Assembly: GCF_030676955.1 (NCBI RefSeq)
Contig: NZ_JAUUUU010000007.1
Span: 1-64,000, forward strand
Reading direction: 5' to 3'
Source: Porticoccus litoralis
GTDB lineage: Bacteria; Pseudomonadota; Gammaproteobacteria; Pseudomonadales; Porticoccaceae
Length of the DNA: 64,000 nt
The translations under genes and the position numbers were made by a program. The notes below the pieces were generated by a model. The model saw nothing but the letters and a program-made list of their open reading frames with translations. It searched no databases and was not told where the DNA came from. Of the stretch, positions 1 through 7,143 are shown in pieces (within the stretch, counting starts at the first letter, position 1; each line of letters begins with the position of its first letter).

Positions 1-62
1 TGATTTAGCTGCTCGACTGCGCCCCGCTTAAACTCAGGGCTATATTTTCTACGTTTAGACAT
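1..62 (-). CDS. IS3-family transposase OrfA, N-terminal fragment
   Basis: The first 20 codons read on the minus strand begin MSKRRKYSPEFKRGAVEQ, the typical start of the small helix-turn-helix OrfA of IS3-family elements, which binds the element ends. The gene runs off the left edge, so only the start is seen. It lies inside an element whose terminal inverted repeat follows at 104-127. Whether the rest of the element is intact cannot be judged. Confidence 0.8.
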   Translation of the reverse strand, partial: MSKRRKYSPEFKRGAVEQLN

Positions 63-103
63 AACAAACACTCCTTAGCCATGATTATGGCCTTCTTTAA
101 AGT

Positions 104-127
104 GTCCGTAAATTCGGGGTAGAACCC
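104..127 (-). repeat. Terminal inverted repeat of the left-edge IS3-family element
   Basis: Read on the minus strand this 24-bp stretch is closely related to the ends of the second IS3-family element at 7582 and 8779: all share the CTACGGAC / TTACGGAC core and a GGG(T)...ACCC tip. It marks the boundary between the element and the flanking helicase gene, which starts 25 bp further on. Confidence 0.7.
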
Positions 128-151
128 TCATTCATATGGGCGGGCTAAGTA

Positions 152-1465
152 ATGGCTATCAATCAAGAGTGTGAGCATCAGGGGGAGCACCTAGAAGGCT
201 ATCAGTTACGAGAATACCTATCACGTCGCTTTTTCATCACAGATGATCGCGCTGCATACCCTAAGTTTTACGATCTTGAACTTAATCAGAATGGGCTCAT
301 GCAATCAAATCTTGTTGGTGTAGCCATGCATTTGGGTAAGATGAGTTATGACGATGCTAAGCAACTTGTGAGGCATGTGTATTTCAAGACCCTTGCTCCA
401 ACAAAACTCTACCGACCTGGTCAACCTCCAGTCATAAACCAAATGGGAGTGTTGTTCCTAAACAGTTGGGTGGCACCTAGGTTTGATACAGAAACACCAG
501 GTGATCTCTCAGCCGAGCCCTTTATCAGTCATTTGGAGCGGGCTTTGGGCAAGGAAGCTGCCATGTACCTGCTTGATGTGCTGTCTTACCGGTTGCAGCA
601 CCCTAATGATAAGAAGCCACATATAGCGTTCTACTTCTATCACGAGACTGGAGGGATGGGTAAGAGTCTGTTCCTTGAAACACTCAGGAATGTCTTGGGG
701 CAAAACTCTGTCAATACAATCAATACAACGGACAGGCTCAATAGCATGAGTGCTGCCGAGCTATGGAATACCAGTTGGCTTGCCATTGAAGAAGCTGGAG
801 TAGCTAAGGGAAGTAAGATCTATGACACGATAAAGAGTTATACCGGGGCTGATCAGGTGGATGCAGATGCAAAGCATAAGGGATTCGGCAAGAAGGAAAT
901 TCCAGCCATGTTGATGCTAATGTCAAACAGGGCTCCGACCTTTATTGAAGCGCATGACCGACGATTCTTTGTGAAAGAGTGGTTCGTTCAGTTTGATGAG
1001 ACAGAGACTAAAGATGAGTACTTTGCTCAATACACAAACTGGCTTGAGAAAGAAGGTGGTTACCAAGCGATATATCAATACTTAATTAACCACCAGGTGA
1101 CTCAAGACATACGGAAAGTGCCAGTTACGAGAGAAAAGGAGATGGCTATGGATATGAGCTGCAATCCTGTTGTGACTGAGATAAAGGATTACCTTGAAGA
1201 CAATGAAAAATATTGGTGCTTCAATATTGAATGCTTTGATGAAATTTTTGATAAGCACAGGGTGAACTCAAATCAGCGTAAACACTTGCTCGTTGAGGCT
1301 GGGCTGGTAAAGGATGATAGTAGATATCGTATCAATAACAATCGGTATAGATTGTGGGTCAGGGAAGGTGTTTATACCAAGGGGATTGGATCTGCTACTG
1401 CTGCTTTCTACAATGGAAGGGATGACCTGCTGAATGAAGTTACCTTGATTTCTCACAGTGGGTAA
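152..1465 (+). CDS. SF3-type helicase, phage/plasmid primase-helicase family (DUF5906-like)
   Basis: 437-residue superfamily 3 replicative helicase of the kind carried by phages and integrated elements, where it is usually the C-terminal half of a primase-helicase. Visible motifs are Walker A ETGGMGKS at residues 165-172, a Walker B-like WLAIEEAG with acidic residues near 213-214, and a sensor asparagine in LMLMSNRAP near residue 259. No primase or polymerase domain precedes the helicase. An in-frame stop lies 4 bp before the ATG, and the IS inverted repeat ends 25 bp upstream, so an N-terminal portion may have been lost. No other replication, integrase or structural phage gene is nearby. The ATPase assignment is firm; whether the gene still works is uncertain. 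Confidence 0.75.
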   Translation: MAINQECEHQGEHLEGYQLREYLSRRFFITDDRAAYPKFYDLELNQNGLMQSNLVGVAMHLGKMSYDDAKQLVRHVYFKTLAPTKLYRPGQPPVINQMGVLFLNSWVAPRFDTETPGDLSAEPFISHLERALGKEAAMYLLDVLSYRLQHPNDKKPHIAFYFYHETGGMGKSLFLETLRNVLGQNSVNTINTTDRLNSMSAAELWNTSWLAIEEAGVAKGSKIYDTIKSYTGADQVDADAKHKGFGKKEIPAMLMLMSNRAPTFIEAHDRRFFVKEWFVQFDETETKDEYFAQYTNWLEKEGGYQAIYQYLINHQVTQDIRKVPVTREKEMAMDMSCNPVVTEIKDYLEDNEKYWCFNIECFDEIFDKHRVNSNQRKHLLVEAGLVKDDSRYRINNNRYRLWVREGVYTKGIGSATAAFYNGRDDLLNEVTLISHSG

Positions 1466-1602
1466 CACTGACTATTTCTTGAGCATCTGTCTTCAACCTA
1501 GCATATGGGATTAAGGTGGGATAATTGGGACAATGGGACACTGCTCATTAACTCATTATATTTAATAGGATTTTAGCGGCCATTGTTGTTAGCAAAACTG
1601 GG

Positions 1603-1755
1603 ACAGGAGCGGGCCAAAACTGAATATATGAGCTTACAGGGGCTATAGGGCTAGCGTGGCGTTAATTGAGGCAAGGAGTTGGTTCTAATCCCTATACCTC
1701 AATGGTTCTCTTCAAGAGTACTGATTCAATAACTTTCAGAATATCAGTTCTAAAG
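1603..1755 (+). repeat. Dispersed repeat B, copy 1 (inverted with respect to copy 2 at 4010-4147)
   Basis: Shares AAATATATGAGCTTA-like and GGCAAGGAGTTGGTTCTAAT blocks with the reverse complement of 4010-4147. Similarity falls off past about 1750. The pair brackets 2.3 kb that includes the assembly gap, repeat A copies and the lipoprotein gene. The open frame that can be read through it (1666-1908) shows no protein character. Confidence 0.75.
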
Positions 1756-2088
1756 CCTAGATACTTGGTCTACGTTTTCTTAGTTCCCCAAAAAACCTAT
1801 ATCTCCCACTCTACGCATTTATATTTCCAGCTTTCATGCCATGAGCTACGAGCGTATTCACACTGTTTAAGTGTAGGCCACCAGCTACTCGTAGAATTAC
1901 CTGAATGAACCCACACGATCATATAAACAGTCTTTGCAGACGCCCCAATGGAAACCATTAAAAAAACAGTCCAGCTAATATTATTTTCTTCATTATTAAC
2001 ACCTAAATTATTTTGGAAGCACTTTCGTAATGTGCGCCCCCAAAGATAAAAAAAACTATATCGTTTTTCAACTGGTGCGAGTAAAACA

Positions 2089-2330
2089 ACTGTGCGTCGT
2101 TAAAGAACTTCGGACTTGGCCACGCCTGATTTAAGAGACAGTTAGCTCATCGTGGTTGCTTGTCTCAAAGTATCGCTACTCTCTATCACACCCTGGATCT
2201 TATAACATCATTCGCTCAATCCCAAAACCAGTGGCAAGACTCTTTGAATGGGATCCAGCAGCTTCGCTATTCACTCTTTTTTGTATCTGGGGTGGTACTA
2301 CTGGAGTAAGGGGGATGGAATAGCCCCCCG
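2089..2330 (-). repeat. Dispersed repeat A, copy 1 (full length, inverted)
   Basis: On the minus strand this reads CTTACTCCAGTAGTACC, then AAAAAAGAGTGAATAGCGAAG, a variable middle, GAGCGAATGATGTTATAAG, GCGATACTTTGAGACAAGCA, GATGAGCTAACTGTCTCTTAAAT, and finally TCCGAAGTTCTTTAACGACG. The same ordered blocks recur on the plus strand at 2837-3350 (split), 4955-5185 and partly at 7345-7475. No protein is encoded. No exact terminal inverted repeat was found. Confidence 0.8.
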
Positions 2331-2660
2331 GGGGGGTACGATTAGCCACCAGATGTACCGTGTTATGCTGTCTGTTGGCGGGTAAAATGTATTAGATTGG
2401 TCAGCGTAGGCCGCAAGAGAAAAAGTGTCGTATCTCTTAACCATGAGCCTATAGTTGGTGCTACAAATGGTGCTACATATATTAAATTGAATTGTAATTA
2501 TTACTATAATTCAATAGGTTATATATTTGTTTCAAGTCCGGCCTTGGCGCCGTTCATACTAAAATGCGCCTGAAACGCCTTAATTTCGTTAGGTTTTTTG
2601 GCGCATTCATTCAAAATTAATCTAAAAAGTAATCTAAATCTTAGCTAGTTTCAGCTAATA
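2331..2660. other. AT-rich intergenic stretch with a tRNA-3'-end-like sequence
   Basis: No protein-coding frame of any character is seen here. The stretch contains a tandem GGTGCTACA motif (about 2457-2477), a 60-bp run of A/T, and at 2531-2551 a sequence resembling the 3' end of a tRNA gene (separate entry). This layout is common beside the 3' end of integrated elements, but no integrase is readable. Confidence 0.5.
2531..2551 (+). other. Possible attachment-site remnant (tRNA 3'-end-like)
   Basis: TTCAAGTCCGGCCTTGGCGC resembles the T-loop, 3' T-stem and acceptor arm of a leucine-type tRNA. The 5' strand of the T-stem is absent (TTTGT instead of a GCCGG complement), so it cannot be a tRNA gene. 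A fragment holding only the 3' part of a tRNA is what site-specific integration into a tRNA gene leaves at the far junction. This is inference from one short match. Confidence 0.35.
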
Positions 2661-2836
2661 CCCCCCCCCCCCCCCCCCCCCCCCGGGGGGGGGGGGGGAA
2701 AACCAACAAAAACCAAAAAAAAAACCCCACCAACAAAAAAAAANNNNNNNNNNTTTATTTAAAATTATTCTAAAATTTAATTTAATTTTTTGTTTTTTTT
2801 TTCTAAAACCCCCCCCCCCCCCCCCCCGGGGGGGGG
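2661..2836. other. Assembly gap with low-complexity filler
   Basis: A 24-base C run followed by a 14-base G run, A/C-rich and T-rich filler around ten N at 2744-2753, then another C run followed by a G run ending at 2836. Such tracts are typical of failing reads around a strong hairpin. Inverted copies of repeat A converge on both sides (2089-2330 and 2837 onward), which would form that hairpin. Frames through it are not real genes. Confidence 0.9.
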
Positions 2837-2970
2837 CTATTCCAGCCCCCTTACTCCAGTAGTACCACCCCAGATACAAAAAAGAGTGAATAGCGAAGCT
2901 GCTGGATCGTATTTAAAGACATTCTCGCAGACTTTGGTTTTGAGCGAATGATGTTATAAGCTCCAGAGTT
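2837..2970 (+). repeat. Dispersed repeat A, copy 2, left part
   Basis: Nearly identical to the minus-strand reading of 2240-2330 (CTTACTCCAGTAGTACCACC, AAAAAAGAGTGAATAGCGAAG, GAGCGAATGATGTTATAAG). The match stops just after CCAGAGTTTGAT; the remaining repeat blocks reappear at 3294-3350. The copy therefore looks split by about 320 bp that hold a small membrane-protein frame. Confidence 0.75.
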
Positions 2971-3044
2971 TGATGGTGACACTGCCAGCATTTACTAGTT
3001 CAATAAATACCACAATCTATCAAGTTCACCACGAGGAGAAAAAT

Positions 3045-3200
3045 ATGGTGTTCAACACCCCGCAGAAAGCGTTATTTTTTCTTTACGTAATTTGGTTGAT
3101 AGTTCGTCTCTTTGACAAGGGAGAAAATTTACTTCTAAAAGTGATTATTGTATCTATTATTTTTGGAGGATTGATCTGGTCTTTGAGGAATAACAATTAA
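3045..3200 (+). CDS. Small membrane protein, 51 residues
   Basis: Starts at ATG 3045, six bases after a GAGGAGA ribosome-binding site; an upstream in-frame ATG at 2970 has no such site and lies in repeat sequence. Residues 9-22 (ALFFLYVIWLIVRL) and 30-46 (LKVIIVSIIFGGLIWSL) are hydrophobic, giving two likely membrane helices with a short charged loop and a polar tail. No family is recognised. It lies inside a split copy of repeat A, so it may be cargo that arrived as a cassette or simply flanking sequence. The good ribosome-binding site is the main argument that it is real. Confidence 0.5.
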   Translation: MVFNTPQKALFFLYVIWLIVRLFDKGENLLLKVIIVSIIFGGLIWSLRNNN

Positions 3201-3293
3201 GCAATGTAATAAGTACCATCCGTCAGCAGAATTTGGACTAAATTGCCTGTTCGCCTAATAAGCCGTTTTGGCTCATATTTAACCCTAGAGGAA

Positions 3294-3350
3294 ACGATCA
3301 GCTAACTGTCTGTTGAATCAGGCGTGGCTATGTCCGGATTTCTTTGACGA
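3294..3350 (+). repeat. Dispersed repeat A, copy 2, right part
   Basis: GATCAGCTAACTGTCTGTTGAATCAGGCGTGGC and TCCGGATTTCTTTGACGACC match the right end of copy 1 (minus strand 2089-2150) and of copy 3 (about 5115-5180). It has the same orientation as the left part at 2837-2970. Confidence 0.7.
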
Positions 3351-3384
3351 CCTACATAAGATGTATAGGTAATATTATGATAAT

Positions 3385-3993
3385 TTAAAATGGCCACCAC
3401 CATGCAGAGGATTTCAGTTTATTTCGGCAACCTGCTAGTTGTGCGGCGTATGTTGAGGAGTAGGATTCTACTTTTTTAGCAACACTCACTAGCCAAGGTT
3501 TTCCCTTATATGTATTATTTTTATAGCCCGTATGACCTTCATGGTATGCGAGATATTGAGAAAAAGCGTCCCATTTTGAAATACCTAGTGTCCTTTGAGA
3601 AACACTAGAATACCACCCTATAAAATCTACTGCGTCGCCATAATTATCCCTGTCTGCCCCCCAGTTGCCAGTTTTTTCCATGTACCATTCCCACGTCTCA
3701 TCTTTTGCTTGCGCAAAACCGTAGGCACTGGATATCCTCCACCAAAGTGGAATTCCTAGTAGGGTTTTCTTTGGTGGGGCAGCATTATGCCTGAAGCTAG
3801 ACTCTTGTCTAATTATTGCTAGTTGAACATGAATAGGAAGTGAATATTTTTTTTCTACTTTACGAGATGCTTTATACCAATTTCTTTTTTCAGAAAGTAT
3901 TGAGCAAGCACTTTCAACTGATTTTGGGGGGGAGTTTGCGCAGCCGCTGAGGGCAAGAGCGAAGATCGCAATGAGAAGATTACGCAAGCTCAT
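3385..3993 (-). CDS. Lipoprotein with lytic transglycosylase-like (SLT) domain
   Basis: 202 residues. A signal peptide ends in the lipobox LALSGC (lipidated Cys18), so the protein should be anchored in an envelope membrane. The body has the goose-type/SLT lysozyme fold signature: IIRQESSF with candidate catalytic Glu64, a SAYGFAQA segment, and a YLAYHEG motif that replaces the usual YN-AGxG. Such enzymes cut the glycan backbone of peptidoglycan. The ATG is preceded by GGAG at about 10 bp. The gene stands alone between repeat copies in an accessory region, so it may be cargo of a mobile element rather than a housekeeping wall enzyme. Activity is inferred from motifs. Confidence 0.75.
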   Translation of the reverse strand: MSLRNLLIAIFALALSGCANSPPKSVESACSILSEKRNWYKASRKVEKKYSLPIHVQLAIIRQESSFRHNAAPPKKTLLGIPLWWRISSAYGFAQAKDETWEWYMEKTGNWGADRDNYGDAVDFIGWYSSVSQRTLGISKWDAFSQYLAYHEGHTGYKNNTYKGKPWLVSVAKKVESYSSTYAAQLAGCRNKLKSSAWWWPF

Positions 3994-4009
3994 CAGCTAA
4001 ATGCTCCAT

Positions 4010-4147
4010 TCTAAATATTCTGAGTTACAGTATTTCTATAAGATACCATTGATGCCTAGCCATTAGAACCAACTCCTTGCCACAGCTAACGCCATGGATG
4101 CCCTATAGCACCCCTCTAAGCTCATATATTTAGTTTTGACCCGCTTG
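4010..4147 (-). repeat. Dispersed repeat B, copy 2
   Basis: Reverse complement of 1603-1755 with moderate divergence. Shared blocks are GCGGGTCAAAACT, AAATATATGAGCTTA, CTATAGGG and GGCAAGGAGTTGGTTCTAAT. It ends a few bases from the point where the truncated nuclease gene at 4153 becomes recognisable, so its arrival may have removed that gene's 5' end. Confidence 0.75.
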
Positions 4148-4152
4148 CGCCC

Positions 4153-4471
4153 CCTTACAGCCTTATGGGCGCAAGTCTCAAGAGTGCTTGGCAGGCATTG
4201 TTGCGGGTAAGCAGGTTCTTATTGAATCAAACAAGCAAGACCGCTATGGCCGAGACTTGGGGAAAGTCATCCTAAACGGCCAAGACATCAATCTGGAACA
4301 GATAAAGGCTGGTATGGCCTGTGGTGGTATCGGTATTATAAGAAACAGCAGTCACAGATGGATCAGATAGCTTGCGAAGAGGCCGAGGGTAATGCCAAGG
4401 TGAACAGATTGAGGTTGTGGGCTGAGGATAAACCCATAGAGCCATGGCAGTGGCGAAGGATCAAGCGTTAG
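4153..4471 (+). pseudogene. Staphylococcal nuclease-like (SNase) gene, 5'-truncated and frameshifted
   Basis: From 4153 the frame reads LQPYGRKSQECLAGIVAGKQ, then NKQDRYGRDLGKVILNGQD and LEQIKAGMA, which is the second half of a thermonuclease domain. After codon GCC at 4317 the frame shifts: one extra base near 4322 breaks the reading, and the next frame continues as WWYRYYKKQQSQMDQIACEE and LWAEDKPIEPWQWRRIKR to a stop at 4469-4471, the usual C-terminus of secreted SNases. The N-terminal third, with the signal peptide and the first catalytic arginine, is missing. Not functional as it stands. Confidence 0.8.
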
Positions 4472-4519
4472 ATCAGGTGAGTAAGACTGATTGTAGAGAA
4501 CACTATCCGGTATTGATTA

Positions 4520-4795
4520 CTATTTTTGAATACTCTTTAAGTAATCCAAGTCCCTTTGCACAGCGTGCACTTCATCCCAAAGGATCTCCTCTTCGCTAAG
4601 TAGAATCTTTTCCCTAAGCTCAAGGTCAAGAATCTTGTCTTCTAACCCAGATAGTTTAACTAATTTAGCGATATGGGCTTGAGAATCGCACTTATTACTT
4701 TGCATCACGTTTAATATTGTATTTATCAGTAATTTTTTTGAAGACAGATTCAGTGTTATAAAGAGATGGCTGTATAGTCGTCTCGATAGTCTCAC
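4520..4795 (-). CDS. Hypothetical protein, doubtful
   Basis: A 91-codon frame beginning with GTG immediately after the stop of the secreted-protein scrap at 4796. The first 30 residues are unconvincing. From Met31 the remaining 61 residues (LSGLEDKILDLELREKILL then EEEILWDEVHAVQRDLDYLK) are charged and strongly heptad-like, as in a short coiled coil. No family is recognised and no ribosome-binding site supports either start. It could be a remnant. Confidence 0.3.
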   Translation of the reverse strand: MRLSRRLYSHLFITLNLSSKKLLINTILNVMQSNKCDSQAHIAKLVKLSGLEDKILDLELREKILLSEEEILWDEVHAVQRDLDYLKSIQK

Positions 4796-4903
4796 CTACA
4801 AAATAAAGTCAGAGGCTGTCAGATCGTGCAAACCCACTAGCTTGATGGCCATTTCTGATCCTATATCGCGATCATTGTCGACGTAAACAACAGTGTAGTC
4901 ATT
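4796..4903 (-). pseudogene. C-terminal scrap of an RTX/type I-secreted protein
   Basis: About 35 codons on the minus strand read NDYTVVYVDNDRDIGSEM followed by AIKLVGLHDLTASDFIL and a stop. This matches the usual end of large repeat adhesins and hemolysin-type proteins secreted by type I systems: a DxDxD-like strand, then (I/V)xLxG, then a hydrophobic DFIL tail. An in-frame stop just upstream removes everything else. It is a relic; no secretion genes are nearby. Confidence 0.6.
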
Positions 4904-4954
4904 TGATGTTCATTTTCCTTGGATATCCTTTCATTCGTAATAAGCTAATACCGC

Positions 4955-5185
4955 TCTCATACTCCAAGAGAGTAGCCTCACATACAAAAAAGAGTAAATA
5001 GCGATGCTGCTGTATCTCATTCAAAGAGCTTCCCGCAGCTTTTGGTTCTGAGTGAATGATATAATATCCCTTTGGATGTAGTGGGGGGGTGCGATACTTT
5101 GAGACAAGCAACGCCGATGAGCTAACTGCCTCTTAAATTATGCTTTTCTGAGCCCGAAGTTGTTTGACGATGTGCATTTATATCA
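4955..5185 (+). repeat. Dispersed repeat A, copy 3 (full length)
   Basis: Carries the blocks in the same order as copy 1: AAAAAAGAGTAAATAGCGATG, TCATTCAAAGAG, GAGTGAATGATATAATA, GCGATACTTTGAGACAAGCA, GATGAGCTAACTGCCTCTTA, and CCCGAAGTTGTTTGACGATG. It is diverged by roughly one base in six from copy 1. The remaining 170 bp before the next gene show nothing recognisable. Confidence 0.75.
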
Positions 5186-5356
5186 CCTTCTTGCAAGCAC
5201 TCAGCCCTCAGAGTTCGCCTCCTTCAGGTGAGACCAATGATACAATAGTGAGAGCCGGGTCATGGAAACAGCTCGTAACTTATGGAGGCATAAACTGAAG
5301 AACCAAAAACTAGTTATATACGTATACAAAGTACAACCCATTATAAAGTAACGTAT

Positions 5357-5542
5357 ATGTTTTCTTTCTTTAAAAAGGACCCCACCAAAAAATTACAAAA
5401 AGCTTATGAAGCAAAGCTAGAACAGGCTATGCACGCACAAAGAAATGGAGATATAGAGTCCTACTCAATGATTACTAACGAAGCCGAAAATATCAACCAG
5501 AATATACAAAAGCTGAAAAACGCAAAAAATAACCTTATATGA
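5357..5542 (+). CDS. Small DUF6435-like protein
   Basis: 61 residues starting MFSFFKKDPTKKLQKAYEAK and continuing QAMHAQRNGDIESYSMITNE. This agrees with a family of very short, highly charged cytosolic proteins annotated DUF6435/Lacal_2735-like, recalled from memory. The predicted structure is two helices forming a hairpin. The function of the family is unknown. The gene is intact and full length. No clear ribosome-binding site precedes the ATG. It stands 137 bp before hemH in the same direction, but a shared transcript is unproven. Confidence 0.65.
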   Translation: MFSFFKKDPTKKLQKAYEAKLEQAMHAQRNGDIESYSMITNEAENINQNIQKLKNAKNNLI

Positions 5543-5678
5543 AAATAGGGTCACCCATTTTCTGCATTTATACGTATTGTTTTTTATGGCGTTATAATTC
5601 TGTGATACATTTTTTGATTGCTGGAAAATATGTTTGGCTAATTCTCTTAAATCTATAACTATGCGGCATAATTCATAA

Positions 5679-6686
5679 ATGAAAAAAATCGGTGTTTTGT
5701 TAATAAACTTAGGTACACCGGACAGCCCGTCCACTGCAGATGTTCGGTCCTATCTTTTCCAGTTCTTGAATGACCCGCGGGTTGTGGATTTACCTTGGCT
5801 GCTTAGAAAAATACTTGTGAATCTTGTTATCGTGCCGTTCCGGGCAGCAAAATCAGCCAAAATTTACCAGAAGCTGTGGACAGAAAAGGGCTCACCGCTG
5901 CTTTATTACAGTAAAAAAGTCGCCCGGCTACTGGATGATACCTTGGGTGATGATTACAGCGTACATTTGGCGATGAGATACAAAAACCCGGGCATTCCAG
6001 ACGTGCTGGCTCAAATGAAGAAGCTCAATTATTCCCGCATCGTTGTGCTGCCAATGTTCCCACATTATGCATCGGCTTCAACTGGCTCAGCGCTGGAAAT
6101 GGTAATGGAAGAAATTAGGACATGGTGGGCAATACCCGAACTAAAGTTGATCAGCCAGTATTACGACAACCCTGATTTTCTTGATGCAATTGTCGACCGC
6201 GCTAGTAAGTATGATCTGAACGATTATGACCATGTGTTGTTTTCTTACCACGGGCTACCTACCCGTCATGTTGATAAGGTATACGAAGAAGGCTTGTGTG
6301 CAGATCGGAATTGCGTGCATGAGATCACGACTGATAGCCAGTATTGCTATAAAGCCAGCTGTTTTGCTACAACCCGACTTCTAGCAGAAAAGTTGGGGCT
6401 TGAGGAGTCCGATTACACTGTTTGCTTCCAGTCGCGCCTCGATAAGAACTGGCTAGAGCCTTTTTCAGACAAAGTAGTGGAGGCTCGAGCCAAACAAGGT
6501 GACAAAAAGCTACTAGTGTTCTCGCCCGCGTTTACCGCAGATTGTCTCGAGACAGTGATTGAAATAGGCGATGAATACCAACAGATTTTTGTGAAGAATG
6601 GCGGTGAGAAAATCCAGCTAGTGGAGAGTTTAAATGACCACCCACTGTGGATTGACTGCCTAAAAAAACTAGTCTTGGACAATTGA
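5679..6686 (+). CDS. hemH: Ferrochelatase
   Basis: 335 residues. Inserts ferrous iron into protoporphyrin IX, the last step of protoheme synthesis, at the inner face of the cytoplasmic membrane. The N-terminus GVLLINLGTPDSP is the family signature. The metal-inserting histidine is in LFSYHGLPTRH (about His191) and the partner glutamate in CLETVIEI (about Glu291). Four cysteines cluster in CADRNCVHE and QYCYKASCF just after the active-site histidine; they could ligate a metal or an iron-sulfur cluster, but this is inference. A short gap separates it from a DCC-family gene. The gene looks vertically inherited although it sits in a repeat-rich region. Confidence 0.95.
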   Translation: MKKIGVLLINLGTPDSPSTADVRSYLFQFLNDPRVVDLPWLLRKILVNLVIVPFRAAKSAKIYQKLWTEKGSPLLYYSKKVARLLDDTLGDDYSVHLAMRYKNPGIPDVLAQMKKLNYSRIVVLPMFPHYASASTGSALEMVMEEIRTWWAIPELKLISQYYDNPDFLDAIVDRASKYDLNDYDHVLFSYHGLPTRHVDKVYEEGLCADRNCVHEITTDSQYCYKASCFATTRLLAEKLGLEESDYTVCFQSRLDKNWLEPFSDKVVEARAKQGDKKLLVFSPAFTADCLETVIEIGDEYQQIFVKNGGEKIQLVESLNDHPLWIDCLKKLVLDN

Positions 6687-6744
6687 TGATTATACTCGCC
6701 AATAGTGATTCTTGCAGTGCGCTCTTGGTTGCTGAGGAAACAGT

Positions 6745-7143
6745 ATGACGGAGCTAACCATTTTTTATGATGGCGGCTGTCCACTCTGTGCCATGGAGAT
6801 GCGGCACTTATCCAGGTACGATAGCGAGCAAAAAATTGCGCTGCAAGATATTCATGCCAAAGGTTTTGCTCAGCGCTTTCCACATATTGACCCTGTGCGT
6901 GCTGATCAGATACTTCATGCTCAGCTAGCCAGCGGTGAAATGATCTATGGTCTGGACGTAACTTATACTGCGTGGATGTTAGTGGGGAAACGTCACTGGG
7001 TTGCAGCGCTGCGCTGGCCTGTGGTCAAGCAGGTATCGCATTGTATGTATCTTTTTTTTGCCAAGCACCGTACCCGAATTTCAAGGTTACTAACCGGCAG
7101 TGATCGCTGTGAGGTCTGTGAAATTAAGCGGGAAGAGCCGTGA
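6745..7143 (+). CDS. DCC-family thiol-disulfide oxidoreductase (DUF393)
   Basis: 132 residues beginning LTIFYDGGCPLC: the YDGxCxxC motif (Cys12, Cys15) that defines the DUF393/DCC family, a thioredoxin-like fold. The family is thought to act on thiols or disulfides but the substrate is unknown. A second CxxC (DRCEVCEIK) lies at the extreme C-terminus. It follows hemH by 58 bp on the same strand and could be co-transcribed. No signal peptide, so probably cytosolic. Confidence 0.85.
   Translation: MTELTIFYDGGCPLCAMEMRHLSRYDSEQKIALQDIHAKGFAQRFPHIDPVRADQILHAQLASGEMIYGLDVTYTAWMLVGKRHWVAALRWPVVKQVSHCMYLFFAKHRTRISRLLTGSDRCEVCEIKREEP

Noticed and set aside
1666..1908. 80-codon frame in repeat B
   Set aside because: Lies in repeat sequence that also occurs inverted at 4010-4147; no ribosome-binding site and no protein-like pattern.
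2655..2879. Open frame through the gap, rich in Gly and Pro
   Set aside because: It crosses ten N and homopolymer filler; composition comes from C/G runs, not a gene.
2089..5185. Repeat A copies as integron attC sites with gene cassettes
   Set aside because: Some length and spacing fit, but the required RYYYAAC and GTTRRRY core pairs and the palindromic fold are not present, copies occur in both orientations, and there is no integrase.
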